Below the pieces are notes generated by a model. The model saw only the letters and a program-made list of their open reading frames with translations. It was not told where the DNA came from and did not search any database. From Hyperoodon ampullatus (Eukaryota > Chordata > Mammalia > Artiodactyla > Ziphiidae), in contig CATKHW010000390.1 in the NCBI GenBank assembly GCA_949752795.1, forward strand, positions 992,001 to 1,056,000: 64,000 nucleotides of DNA, read 5' to 3'. The first letter of the stretch is position 1. Each line of letters starts with the position of its first letter. The position numbers and the translations under genes are program-made. Below, piece after piece: positions 51,695 through 63,881 of the stretch.

Positions 51695-53433
51695 CTTGGC
51701 CAATAACGGCGTATGCGTTTTCTCCTGAATATATTCAGGAGAAAACGCATACGCCCTTTTTGGCCAAGCAAGCAAGCGGGCAATGCAAATCTGCACTACA
51801 AAGAAGTATCACTTCCCACCGGTCAAAAGGGACATCCACAAAATGTGTAAAAACCAGAAAGGCAAGACAGGCCCTGGAGAACAGGGAGCCTTGTTATGCT
51901 GATGGGCGGGATGTAAATTGCCAACTGCCTCTCTGGAGGAGTGCACTGTGTTCCCTAAAACAAGTAAACAACAGAGCTACAGAGCCAAGGGCACTTCCAG
52001 TCTAGGGAATATACCTTGGGAAAACTGAAAATCAAAAAGACACAGCCACCCCAAAATTTAGGGCTGCACTGCTTACAAGGACCTCAACTTGGGTACACCT
52101 TAAATATCCCAGGAAATATAAAAATGGTTCAAAAAATTGTGGTACTTACGTACGATGGAATATCCCTCAGCCATGAAATCAATGTCATAAGACCAGTAGC
52201 AGCAAAATGGGTGGATTCAGGTACGATGATTCTAAGTGAAATAAGTCACACAGAAAAAGAAACTTATCATAAGATATCACTTATGAAGATCCTGTAAACA
52301 TGGCTAAACTTGAACTGAGTTAGGAAAGAGAACAGTGTCTCACATTTAGAAAACACTCTTATGCCTGCTTAAGGGGGAAGGAGAGGTGGGGTGATGCATA
52401 AAACCAGAGTTTGATATAAGCACAGGTACCGTTCCAAAAACCATCTATGGAATAGACAAGACCTACACCTTCCTCAGTGAAAGGGACTCAAAACCCCATA
52501 TTTCCCGCAGAGGAATATATCTGACTAGTAAGAATCTTAAAACCTATGTATCGATATGTCTCCGTAAGGGAATCAAGTGTGTCTAGACTGGGATAAATAT
52601 GGCAGCGAGAATCAGCTCAAACCCACTATAAAAAGGAATTTCAAAAATAAAACAAAAAAACTGGGAAATTCTTTACAATTCCTTCAGGGTCTCTGATGAA
52701 ACCTGAAATGACCCTATCTACAATGACAGCTGGATGTGGCATAAGGCTGGACACTTGGGACTGAGAGGATTGGTGAGATTGGGTGAGCAAATGCAGACCC
52801 TTTAAAGCAATAATGCATGGCACACATTCCATGGGTCCCAACTCTCCAGGTTGAAGGGAATATTACTACAGATATAACATGTACGGGAATCCTAGAGAAC
52901 GGACACACTGTGAATACGAAAGGTTTCTAAAACTCAACGAATAGTCCCTCTCCTGGTGCTCCGGTTTGACTTTCCATCTGCTTTATTATCAACCTCCCAA
53001 CTTGGAGAGACAGCCCCTTTAACCTCCTGGTTCGCACAGGTTGCCAATTTGGCAGAGGATGAAAGGGAAGAGGGAGAACCAATGAGAGAGTAGCTGTTAG
53101 GCATTTGGACGGGCACATATCACTGTAATTTCCCGGCAGGAAGAAGAATTAACCAAAGTCTCAGCCACCCACCGGGAATCAGTATAGATCCTGAACCAAA
53201 ATTTTGGACTTGCGGTCAGCTCACCAAAAACGAGTTGAAAAATGGAGCTCAGGGGCACAGCAATTCACAAACTGGCCGAGTAATAAAGGAGAACTATCGT
53301 CCAAAAATCTGTTGAGGGAAGGCAACGAGGCGGACTTGAAAGCGAGGCAGAATAGCAGGAAACAGATTTCCAGAGGTACGTTGGAATCGCCTTTAAAGCA
53401 CAGGAAGAGGGGCACAACTTCGACAATGATGCA
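51695..53433 (+). repeat. Satellite monomer M30 (1,739 bp; trimer position 3)
   Basis: Palindrome 51695-51768 has CCAATAACGGCG. GAGTGCACTGTG is near 51940. The relic frame is open at 52016-52297. This is the last unit of the clear trimer series. Confidence 0.96.
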
Positions 53434-55172
53434 CTTGGCCAAAAAGGGCGTATGCGTTTTCTCCTGAATATATTCAGGAGAAAACGCATACGCCCTTTTT
53501 GGCCAAGCAAGCAAGCGGGCAATGCAAATCTGCACTACAAAGAAGTATCACTTCCCACCAGTCAAAAGGGACATCCACAAAATGTGTAAAAACCAGAAAG
53601 GCAAGACAGGCCCTGGAGAACAGGGAGCCTTGTTATGCTGATGGGCGGGATGTAAATTGCCAACTGCCTCTCTGGAGGAGTGCATTGTGTTCCCTAAAAC
53701 AAGTAAACAACAGAGCTACAGAGCCAAGGGCACTTCCAGTCTAGGGAATATACCTTGGGAAAACTGAAAATCAAAAAGACACAGCCACCCCAAAATTTAG
53801 GGCTGCACTGCTTACAAGGACCTCAACTTGGGTACACCTTAAATATCCCAGGAAATATAAAAATGGTTCAAAAAATTGTGGTACTTACGTACGATGGAAT
53901 ATCCCTCAGCCATGAAATCAATGTCATAAGACCAGTAGCAGCAAAATGGGTGCATTCAGTTACGGTGATTCTAAGTGAAATAAGTCACACAGAAAAAGAA
54001 ACTTATCATAAGATATCACTTATGAAGATCCTGTAAACATGGCTACACTTGAACTGAGTTAGGAAAGATAACAGTGTCTCACATTTAGAAAACACTCTTA
54101 TGCCTGCTTAAGGGGGAAGGAGAGGTGGGGTGATGCATAAAACCAGAGTTTGATATAAGCACAGGTACCGTTCCAAAAACCAACTATGGAATAGACAAGA
54201 CCTACACCTTCCTCAGTGAAAGGGACTCAAAACCCCATATTTCCTGCAGAGGAATATATCTGACTACTAAGAATCTTAAAACCTATGTATTGATATGTCT
54301 CCGTAAGGGAATCAAGTGTGTCTAGACTGGGATAAATATGGCAGCGAGAATCAGCTCAAACCCACTATAAAAAGGAATTTCAAAAATAAAACAAAAAAAC
54401 TGGGAAATTCTTTACAATTCCTTCAGGGTCTCTGATGAAACCTGAAATGACCCTATCTACAATGACAGCTGGATGTGGCATAAGGCTGGACACTTGGGAC
54501 TGAGAGGATTGGTGAGATTGGGTGAGCAAATGCAGACCCTTTAAAGCAATAATGCATGGCACACATTCCATGGGTCCCAACTCTCCAGGTTGAAGGGAAT
54601 ATTACTACAGATATAACATGTACGGGAATCCTAGAGAACGGACACACTGTGAATACGAAAGGTTTCTAAAACTCAACGAATAGTCCCTCTCCTGGTGCTC
54701 TGGTTTGACTTTCCATCTGCTTTATTATCAACCTCCCAACTTGGAGAGACAGCCCCTTTAACCTCCTGGTTCGCACAGGTTGCCAATTTGGCAGAGGATG
54801 AGAGGGAAGAGGGAGAACCAATGAGAGAGTAGCTGTTAGGCATTTGGACGGGCACATATCACTGTAATTTCCCGGCAGGAAGAAGAATTAACCAAAGTCT
54901 CACCCACCCACCGGGAATCAGTATAGATCCTGAACCAAAATTTTGGACTTGCGGTCAGCTCACCAAAAACGAGTTGAAAAATGGAGCTCAGGGGCACAGC
55001 AATTCACAAACTGGCCGAGTAATAAAGGACAACTATCGTCCAAAAATCTGTTGAGGGAAGGCAACGAGGCGGACTTGAAAGCGAGGCAGAATAGCAGGAA
55101 ACAGATTTCCAGAGGTACGTTGGATTCGCCTTTAAAGCACAGGAAGAGGGGCACAACTTCGACAATGATGCA
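53434..55172 (+). repeat. Satellite monomer M31 (1,739 bp)
   Basis: Perfect palindrome at 53434-53507. The relic frame is open at 53755-54036 with a local cluster of changes (GTGCATTCAGTTACGGTG) near 53950. It would be trimer position 1, but the series is not continued by M32 and M33. Confidence 0.95.
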
Positions 55173-56911
55173 CTTGGCCAAAAAGGGCGTATGCGTTTTC
55201 TCCTGAATATATTCAGGAGAAAACGCATACGCCCTTTTTGGCCAAGCAAGCAAGCGGGCAATGCAAATCTGCACTAAAAAGAAGTATCACTTCCCACCGG
55301 TCAAAAGGGACATCCACAAAATGTGTAAAAACCAGAAAGGCAAGACAGGCCCTGGAGAACAGGGAGCCTTGTTATGCTGATGGGCGGGATGTAAATTGCC
55401 AACTGCCTCTCTGGAGGAGTGCATTGTGTTCCCTAAAACAAGTAAACAACAGAGCTACAGAGCCAAGGGCACTTCCAGTCTAGGGAATGTACCTTGGGAA
55501 AACTGAAAATCAAAAAGACACAGCCACCCCAAAATTTAGGGCTGCACTGCTTACAAGGACCTCAACTTGGGTACACCTTAAATATCCCAGGAAATATAAA
55601 AATGGTTCAAAAAATTGTGGTACTTACGTACGATGGAATATCCCTCAGCCATGAAATCAATGTCATAAGACCAGTAGCAGCAAAATGGGTGGATTCAGGT
55701 ACGATGATTCTAAGTGAAATAAGTCACACAGAAAAAGAAACTTATCATAAGATATCACTTATGAAGATCCTGTAAACATGGCTAAACTTGAACTGAGTTA
55801 GGAAAGAGAACAGTGTCTCACATTTAGAAAACACTCTTATGCCTGCTTAAGGGGGAAGGAGAGGTGGGGTGATGCATAAAACCAGAGTTTGATATAAGCA
55901 CAGGTACCGTTCCAAAAACCAACTATGGAATAGACAAGACCTACACCTTCCTCAGTGAAAGGGACTCAAAACCCCATATTTCCCGCAGAGGAATATATCT
56001 GACTAGTAAGAATCTTAAAACCTATGTATTGATATGTCTCCGTAAGGGAATCAAGTGTGTCTAGACTGGGATAAATATGGCAGCGAGAATCAGCTCAAGC
56101 CCACTATAAAAAGGAATTTCAAAAATAAAACAAAAAAACTGGGAAATTCTTTACAATTCCTTCAGGGTCTCTGATGAAACCTGAAATGACCCTATCTACA
56201 ATGACAGCTGGATGTGGCATAAGGCTGGACACTTGGGACTGAGAGGATTGGTGAGATTGGGTGAGCAAATGCAGACCCTTTAAAGCAATAATGCATGGCA
56301 CACATTCCATGGGTCCCAACTCTCCAGGTTGAAGGGAATATTACTACAGATATAGCATGTACGGGAATCCTAGAGAACGGACACACTGTGAATACGAAAG
56401 GTTTCTAAAACTCAACGAATAGTCCCTCTCCTGGTGCTCCGGTTTGACTTTCCATCTGCTTTATTATCAACCTCCCAACTTGGAGAGACAGCCCCTTTAA
56501 CCTCCTGGTTCGCACAGGTTGCCAATTTGGCAGAGGATGAAAGGGAAGAGGGAGAACCAATGAGAGAGTAGCTGTTAGGCATTTGGACGGGCACATATCA
56601 CTGTAATTTCCCGGCAGGAAGAAGAATTAACCAAAGTCTCAGCCACCCACCGGGAATCAGTATAGATCCTGAACCAAAATTTTGGACTTGCGGTCAGCTC
56701 ACCAAAAACGAGTTGAAAAATGGAGCTCAGGGGCACAGCAATTCACAAACTGGCCGAGTAATAAAGGACAACTATCGTCCAAAAATCTGTTGAGGGAAGG
56801 CAACGAGGCGGACTTGAAAGCGAGGCAGAATAGCAGGAAACAGATTTCCAGAGGTACGTTGGAATCGCCTTTAAAGCACAGGAAGAGGGGCACAACTTCG
56901 ACAATGATGCA
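55173..56911 (+). repeat. Satellite monomer M32 (1,739 bp)
   Basis: Perfect palindrome at 55173-55246. The relic frame is open at 55494-55775. GGCTAAACTTG near 55780 and CTCAAGCCC near 56095 are shared with trimer units, but the position-2 palindrome change is absent. Confidence 0.95.
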
Positions 56912-58654
56912 CTTGGCCAAAAAGGGCGTATGCGTTTTCTCCTGAATATATTCAGGAGAAAACGCATACGCCCTTTTTGGCCAAGCAAGCAAGCGGGCAA
57001 TGCAAATCTGCACTACAAAGAAGTATCACTTCCCACCGGTCAAAAGGGACATCCACAAATGTGTAAAAACCAGAAAGGCAAGACAGGCCCTGGAGAACAG
57101 GGAGCCTTGTTATGCTGATGGGCGGGATGTAAATTGCCAACTGCCTCTCTGGAGGAGTGCATTGTGTTCCCTAAAACAAGTAAACAACAGAGCTACAGAG
57201 CCAAGGGCACTTCCAGTCTAGGGAATATACCTTGGGAAAACTGAAAATCAAAAAGACACAGCCACCCCAAAATTTAGGGCTGCACTGCTTACAAGGACCT
57301 CAACTTGGGTACACCTTAAATATCCCAGGAAATATAAAAATGGTTCAAAAAATTGTGGTACTTACGTACGATGGAATATCCCTCAGCCATGAAATCAATG
57401 TCATAAGACCAGTAGCAGCAAAATGGGTGGATTCAGGTACGATGATTCTAAGTGAAATAAGTCACACAGAAAAAGAAACTTATCATAAGATATCACTTAT
57501 GAAGATCCTGTAAACATGGCTACACTTGAACTGAGTTAGGAAAGAGAACAGTGTCTCACATTTAGAAAACACTCTTATGCCTGCTTAAGGGGGAAGGAGA
57601 GGTGGGGTGATGCATAAAACCAGAGTGTGATATAAGCACAGGTACCGTTCCAAAAACCAACTATGGAATAGACAAGACCTACACCTTCCTCAGTGAAAGG
57701 GACTCAAAACCCCATATTTCCCGCAGAGGAATATATCTGACTAGTAAAGTAAGAATCTTAAAACCTATGTATTGATATGTCTCCGTAAGGGAATCAAGTG
57801 TGTCTAGACTGGGATAAATATGGCAGCGAGAATCAGCTCAAACCCACTATAAAAAGGAATTTCAAAAATAAAACAAAAAAACTGGGAAATTCTTTACAAT
57901 TCCTTCAGGGTCTCTGATGAAACCTGAAATGACCCTATCTACAATGACAGCTGGATGTGGCATAAGGCTGGACACTTGGGACTGAGAGGATTGGTGAGAT
58001 TGGGTGAGCAAATGCAGACCCTTTAAAGCAATAATGCATGGCACACATTCCATGGGTCCCAACTCTCCAGGTTGAAGGGAATATTACTACAGATATAACA
58101 TGTACGGGAATCCTAGAGAACGGACACACTGTGAATACGAAAGGTTTCTAAAACTCAACGAATAGTCCCTCTCCTGGTGCTCTGGTTTGACTTTCCATCT
58201 GCTTTATTATCAACCTCCCAACTTGGAGAGACAGCCCCTTTAACCTCCTGGTTCGCACAGGTTGCCAATTTGGCAGAGGATGAAAGGGAAGAGGGAGAAC
58301 CAATGAGAGAGTAGCTGTTAGGCATTTGGACGGGCACATATCACTGTAATTTCCCGGCAGGAAGAAGAATTAACCAAAGTCTCAGCCACCCACCGGGAAT
58401 CAGTATAGATCCTGAACCAAAATTTTGGACTTGAGGTCAGCTCACCAAAAACGAGTTGAAAAATGGAGCTCAGGGGCACAGCAATTCACAAACTGGCCGA
58501 GTAATAAAGGACAACTATCGTCCAAAAATCTGTTGAGGGAAGGCAACGAGGCGGACTTGAAAGCGAGGCAGAATAGCAGGAAACAGATTTCCAGAGGTAC
58601 GTTGGAATTGCCTTTAAAGCACAGGAAGAGGGGCACAACTTCGACAATGATGCA
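56912..58654 (+). repeat. Satellite monomer M33 (1,743 bp)
   Basis: Perfect palindrome at 56912-56985. One base is lost in CCACAAATGTG near 57055, and the AGTAA duplication is at 57743-57752. The single-base loss puts the two upstream L1 ORF2 relic segments into a different frame relation than in neighbouring units. Confidence 0.95.
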
Positions 58655-60393
58655 CTTGGCCAAAAAGGGCGTATGCGTTTTCTCCTGAATATATTCAGGA
58701 GAAAACGCATACGCCCTTTTTGGCCAAGCAAGCAAGCGGGCAATGCAAATCTGCACTACAAAGAAGTATCACTTCCCACCGGTCAAAAGGGACATCCACA
58801 AAATGTGTAAAAACCAGAAAGGCAAGACAGGCCCTGGAGAACAGGGAGCCTTGTTATGCTGATGGGCGGGATGTAAATTGCCAACTGCCTCTCTGGAGGA
58901 GTGCATTGTGTTCCCTAAAACAAGTAAACAACAGAGCTACAGAGCCAAGGGCACTTCCAGTCTAGGGAATATACCTTGGGAAAACTGAAAATCAAAAAGA
59001 CACAGCCACCCCAAAATTTAGGGCTGCACTGCTTACAAGGACCTCAACTTGGGTACACCTTAAATATCCCAGGAAATATAAAAATGGTTCAAAAAATTGT
59101 GGTACTTACGTACGATGGAATATCCCTCAGCCATGAAATCAATGTCATAAGACCAGTAGCAGCAAAATGGGTGGATTCAGGTACGATGATTCTAAGTGAA
59201 ATAAGTCACACAGAAAAAGAAACTTATCATAAGATATCACTTATGAAGATCCTGTAAACATGGCTACACTTGAACTGAGTTAGGAAAGAGAACAGTGTCT
59301 CACATTTAGAAAACACTCTTATGCCTGCTTAAGGGGGAAGGAGAGGTGGGGTGATGCATAAAACCAGAGTTTGATATAAGCACAGGTACCGTTCCAAAAA
59401 CCAACTATGGAATAGACAAGACCTACACCTTCCTCAGTGAAAGGGACTCAAAACCCCATATTTCCCGCAGAGGAATATATCTGACTAGTAAGAATCTTAA
59501 AACCTATGTATTGATATGTCTCCGTAAGGGAATCAAGTGTGTCTAGACTGGGATAAATATGGCAGCGAGAATCAGCTCAAACCCACTATAAAAAGGAATT
59601 TCAAAAATAAAACAAAAAAACTGGGAAATTCTTTACAATTCCTTCAGGGTCTCTGATGAAACCTGAAATGACCCTATCTACAATGACAGCTGGATGTGGC
59701 ATAAGGCTGGACACTTGGGACTGAGAGGATTGGTGAGATTGGGTGAGCAAATGCAGACCCTTTAAAGCAATAATGCATGGCACACATTCCATGGGTCCCA
59801 ACTCTCCAGGTTGAAGGGAATATTACTACAGATATAACATGTACGGGAATCCTAGAGAACGGACACACTGTGAATACGAAAGGTTTCTAAAACTCAACGA
59901 ATAGTCCCTCTCCTGGTGCTCCGGTTTGACTTTCCATCTGCTTTATTATCAACCTCCCAACTTGGAGAGACAGCCCCTTTAACCTCCTGGTTCGCACAGG
60001 TTGCCAATTTGGCAGAGGATGAAAGGGAAGAGGGAGAACCAATGAGAGAGTAGCTGTTAGGCATTTGGACGGGCACATATCACTGTAATTTCCCGGCAGG
60101 AAGAAGAATTAACCAAAGTCTCAGCCACCCACCGGGAATCAGTATAGATCCTGAACCAAAATTTTGGACTTGCGGTCAGCTCACCAAAAACGAGTTGAAA
60201 AATGGAGCTCAGGGGCACAGCAATTCACAAACTGGCCGAGTAATAAAGGACAACTATCGTCCAAAAATCTGTTGAGGGAAGGCAACGAGGCGGACTTGAA
60301 AGCGAGGCAGAATAGCAGGAAACAGATTTCCAGAGGTACGTTGGAATCGCCTTTAAAGCACAGGAAGAGGGGCACAACTTCGACAATGATGCA
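58655..60393 (+). repeat. Satellite monomer M34 (1,739 bp)
   Basis: Perfect palindrome at 58655-58728. The relic frame is open at 58976-59257. The preceding sequence has CTTGAGGTCAGC, a trimer position-2 marker, without the matching palindrome change, which suggests recombination between unit types. Confidence 0.95.
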
Positions 60394-62137
60394 CTTGGCC
60401 AAAAAGGGCGTATGCGTTTTCTCCTGAATATATTCAGGAGAAAACGCATACGCCCTTTTTGGCCAAGCAAGCAAGCGGGCAATGCAAATCTGCACTACAA
60501 AGAAGTATCACTTCCCACCGGTCAAAAGGGACATCCACAAAATGTGTAAAAACCAGAAAGGCAAGACAGGCCCTGGAGAACAGGGAGCCTTGTTATGCTG
60601 ATGGGCGGGATGTAAATTGCCAACTGCCTCTCTGGAGGAGTGCATTGTGTTCCCTAAAACAAGTAAACAACAGAGCTACAGAGCCAAGGGCACTTCCAGT
60701 CTAGGGAATATACCTTGGGAAAACTGAAAATCAAAAAGACACAGCCACCCCAAAATTTAGGGCTGCACTGCTTACAAGGACCTCAACTTGGGTACACCTT
60801 AAATATCCCAGGAAATATAAAAATGGTTCAAAAAATTGTGGTACTTACGTACGATGGAATATCCCTCAGCCATGAAATCAATGTCATAAGACCAGTAGCA
60901 GCAAAATGGGTGGATTCAGGTACGATGATTCTAAGTGAAATAAGTCACAGAGAAAAAGAAACTTATCATAAGATATCACTTATGAAGATCCTGTAAACAT
61001 GGCTACACTTGAACTGAGTTAGGAAAGAGAACAGTGTCTCACATTTAGAAAACACTCTTATACCTGCTTAAGGGGGAAGGAGAGGTGGGGTGATGCATAA
61101 AACCAGAGTTTGATATAAGCACAGGTACCGTTCCAAAAACCAACTATGGAATAGACAAGACCTACACCTTCCTCAGTGAAAGGGACTCAAAACCCCATAT
61201 TTCCCGCAGAGGAATATATCTGACTAGTAAATTAAGAATCTTAAAACCTATGTATTGATATGTCTCCGTAAGGGAATCAAGTGTGTCTAGACTGGGATAA
61301 ATATGGCAGCGAGAATCAGCTCAAACCCACTATAAAAAGGAATTTCAAAAATAAAACAAAAAAACTGGGAAATTCTTTACAATTCCTTCAGGGTCTCTGA
61401 TGAAACCTGAAATGACCCTATCTACAATGACAGCTGGATGTGGCATAAGGCTGGACACTTGGGACTGAGAGGATTGGTGAGATTGGGTGAGCAAATGCAG
61501 ACCCTTTAAAGCAATAATGCATGGCACACATTCCATGGGTCCCAACTCTCCAGGTTGAAGGGAATATTACTACAGATATAACATGTACGGGAATCCTAGA
61601 GAACGGACACACTGTGAATACGAAAGGTTTCTAAAACTCAACGAATAGTCCCTCTCCTGGTGCTCTGGTTTGACTTTCCATCTGCTTTATTATCAACCTC
61701 CCAACTTGGAGAGACAGCCCCTTTAACCTCCTGGTTCGCACAGGTTGCCAATTTGGCAGAGGATGAAAGGGAAGAGGGAGAACCAATGAGAGAGTAGCTG
61801 TTAGGCATTTGGACGGGCACATATCACTGTAATTTCCCGGCAGGAAGAAGAATTAACCAAAGTCTCAGCCACCCACCGGGAATCAGTATAGATCCTGAAC
61901 CAAAATTTTGGACTTGCGGTCAGCTCACCAAAAACGAGTTGAAAAATGGAGCTCAGGGGCACAGCAATTCACAAACTGGCCGAGTAATAAAGGACAACTA
62001 TCGTCCAAAAATCTGTTGAGGGAAGGCAACGAGGCGGACTTGAAAGCGAGGCAGAATAGCAGGAAACAGATTTCCAGAGGTACGTTGGAATCGCCTTTAA
62101 AGCACAGGAAGAGGGGCACAACTTCGACAATGATGCA
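60394..62137 (+). repeat. Satellite monomer M35 (1,744 bp)
   Basis: Perfect palindrome at 60394-60467. The relic frame is open at 60715-60996. A variant of the 5-bp insertion (AGTAA followed by ATTAA) is at 61226-61235. Confidence 0.95.
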
Positions 62138-63881
62138 CTTGGCCAAAAAGGGCGTATGCGTTTTCTCCTGAATATATTCAGGAGAAAACGCATACGCCCT
62201 TTTTGGCCAAGCAAGCAAGCGGGCAATGCAAATCTGCACTACAAAGAAGTATCACTTCCCACCGGTCAAAAGGGACATCCACAAAATGTGTAAAAACCAG
62301 AAAGGCAAGACAGGCCCTGGAGAACAGGGAGCCTTGTTATGCTGATGGGCGGGATGTAAATTGCCAACTGCCTCTCTGGAGGAGTGCATTGTGTTCCCTA
62401 AAACAAGTAAACAACAGAGCTACAGAGCCAAGGGCACTTCCAGTCTAGGGAATATACCTTGGGAAAACTGAAAAACAAAAAGACACAGCCACCCCAAAAT
62501 TTAGGGCTGCACTGCTTACAAGGACCTCAACTTGGGTACACCTTAAATATCCCAGGAAATATAAAAATAGTTCAAAAAATTGTGGTACTTACGTACGATG
62601 GAATATCCCTCAGCCATGAAATCAATGTCATAAGACCAGTAGCAGCAAAATGGGTGGATTCAGGTACGATGATTCTAAGTGAAATAAGTCACACAGAAAA
62701 AGAAACTTATCATAAGATATCACTTATGAAGATCCTGTAAACATGGCTAAACTTGAACTGAGTTAGGAAAGAGAACAGTGTCTCACATTTAGAAAACACT
62801 CTTATGCCTGCTTAAGGGGGAAGGAGAGGTGGGGTGATGCATAAAACCAGAGTTTGATATAAGCACAGGTACCGTTCCAAAAACCAACTATGGAATAGAC
62901 AAGACCTACACCTTCCTCAGTGAAAGGGACTCAAAACCCCATATTTCCCGCAGAGGAATATATCTGACTAGTAAAGTAAGAATCTTAAAACCTATGTATT
63001 GATATGTCTCCGTAAGGGAATCAAGTGTGTCTAGACTGGGATAAATATGGCAGCGAGAATCAGCTCAAACCCACTATAAAAAGGAATTTCAAAAATAAAA
63101 CAAAAAAACTGGGAAATTCTTTACAATTCCTTCAGGGTCTCTGATGAAACCTGAAATGACCCTATCTACAATGACAGCTGGATGTGGCATAAGGCTGGAC
63201 ACTTGGGACTGAGAGGATTGGTGAGATTGGGTGAGCAAATGCAGACCCTTTAAAGCAATAATGCATGGCACACATTCCATGGGTCCCAACTCTCCAGGTT
63301 GAAGGGAATATTACTACAGATATAACATGTACGGGAATCCTAGAGAACGGACACACTGTGAATACGAAAGGTTTCTAAAACTCAACGAATAGTCCCTCTC
63401 CTGGTGCTCTGGTTTGACTTTCCATCTGCTTTATTATCAACCTCCCAACTTGGAGAGACAGCCCCTTTAACCTCCTGGTTCGCACAGGTTGCCAATTTGG
63501 CAGAGGATGAAAGGGAAGAGGGAGAACCAATGAGAGAGTAGCTGTTAGGCATTTGGACGGGCACATATCACTGTAATTTCCCGGCAGGAAGAAGAATTAA
63601 CCAAAGTCTCACCCACTCACCGGGAATCAGTATAGATCCTGAACCAAAATTTTGGACTTGCGGTCAGCTCACCAAAAACGAGTTGAAAAATGGAGCTCAG
63701 GGGCACAGCAATTCACAAACTGGCCGAGTAATAAAGGACAACTATCGTCCAAAAATCTGTTGAGGGAAGGCAACGAGGCGGACTTGAAAGCGAGGCAGAA
63801 TAGCAGGAAACAGATTTCCAGAGGTACGTTGGAATCGCCTTTAAAGCACAGGAAGAGGGGCACAACTTCGACAATGATGCA
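62138..63881 (+). repeat. Satellite monomer M36 (1,744 bp)
   Basis: Perfect palindrome at 62138-62211. The relic frame is open at 62459-62740. The AGTAA duplication is at 62970-62979. CTCACCCACTC near 63608 is private. Confidence 0.95.

Larger units (their letters stand above)
48217..53433 (+). repeat. Higher-order repeat, copy 3 (M28-M30, 5,217 bp)
   Basis: Same order of unit types as copies 1 and 2. The series ends here: M31 could start a fourth copy, but M32 and M33 lack the position-2 and position-3 palindrome changes. Confidence 0.9.
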
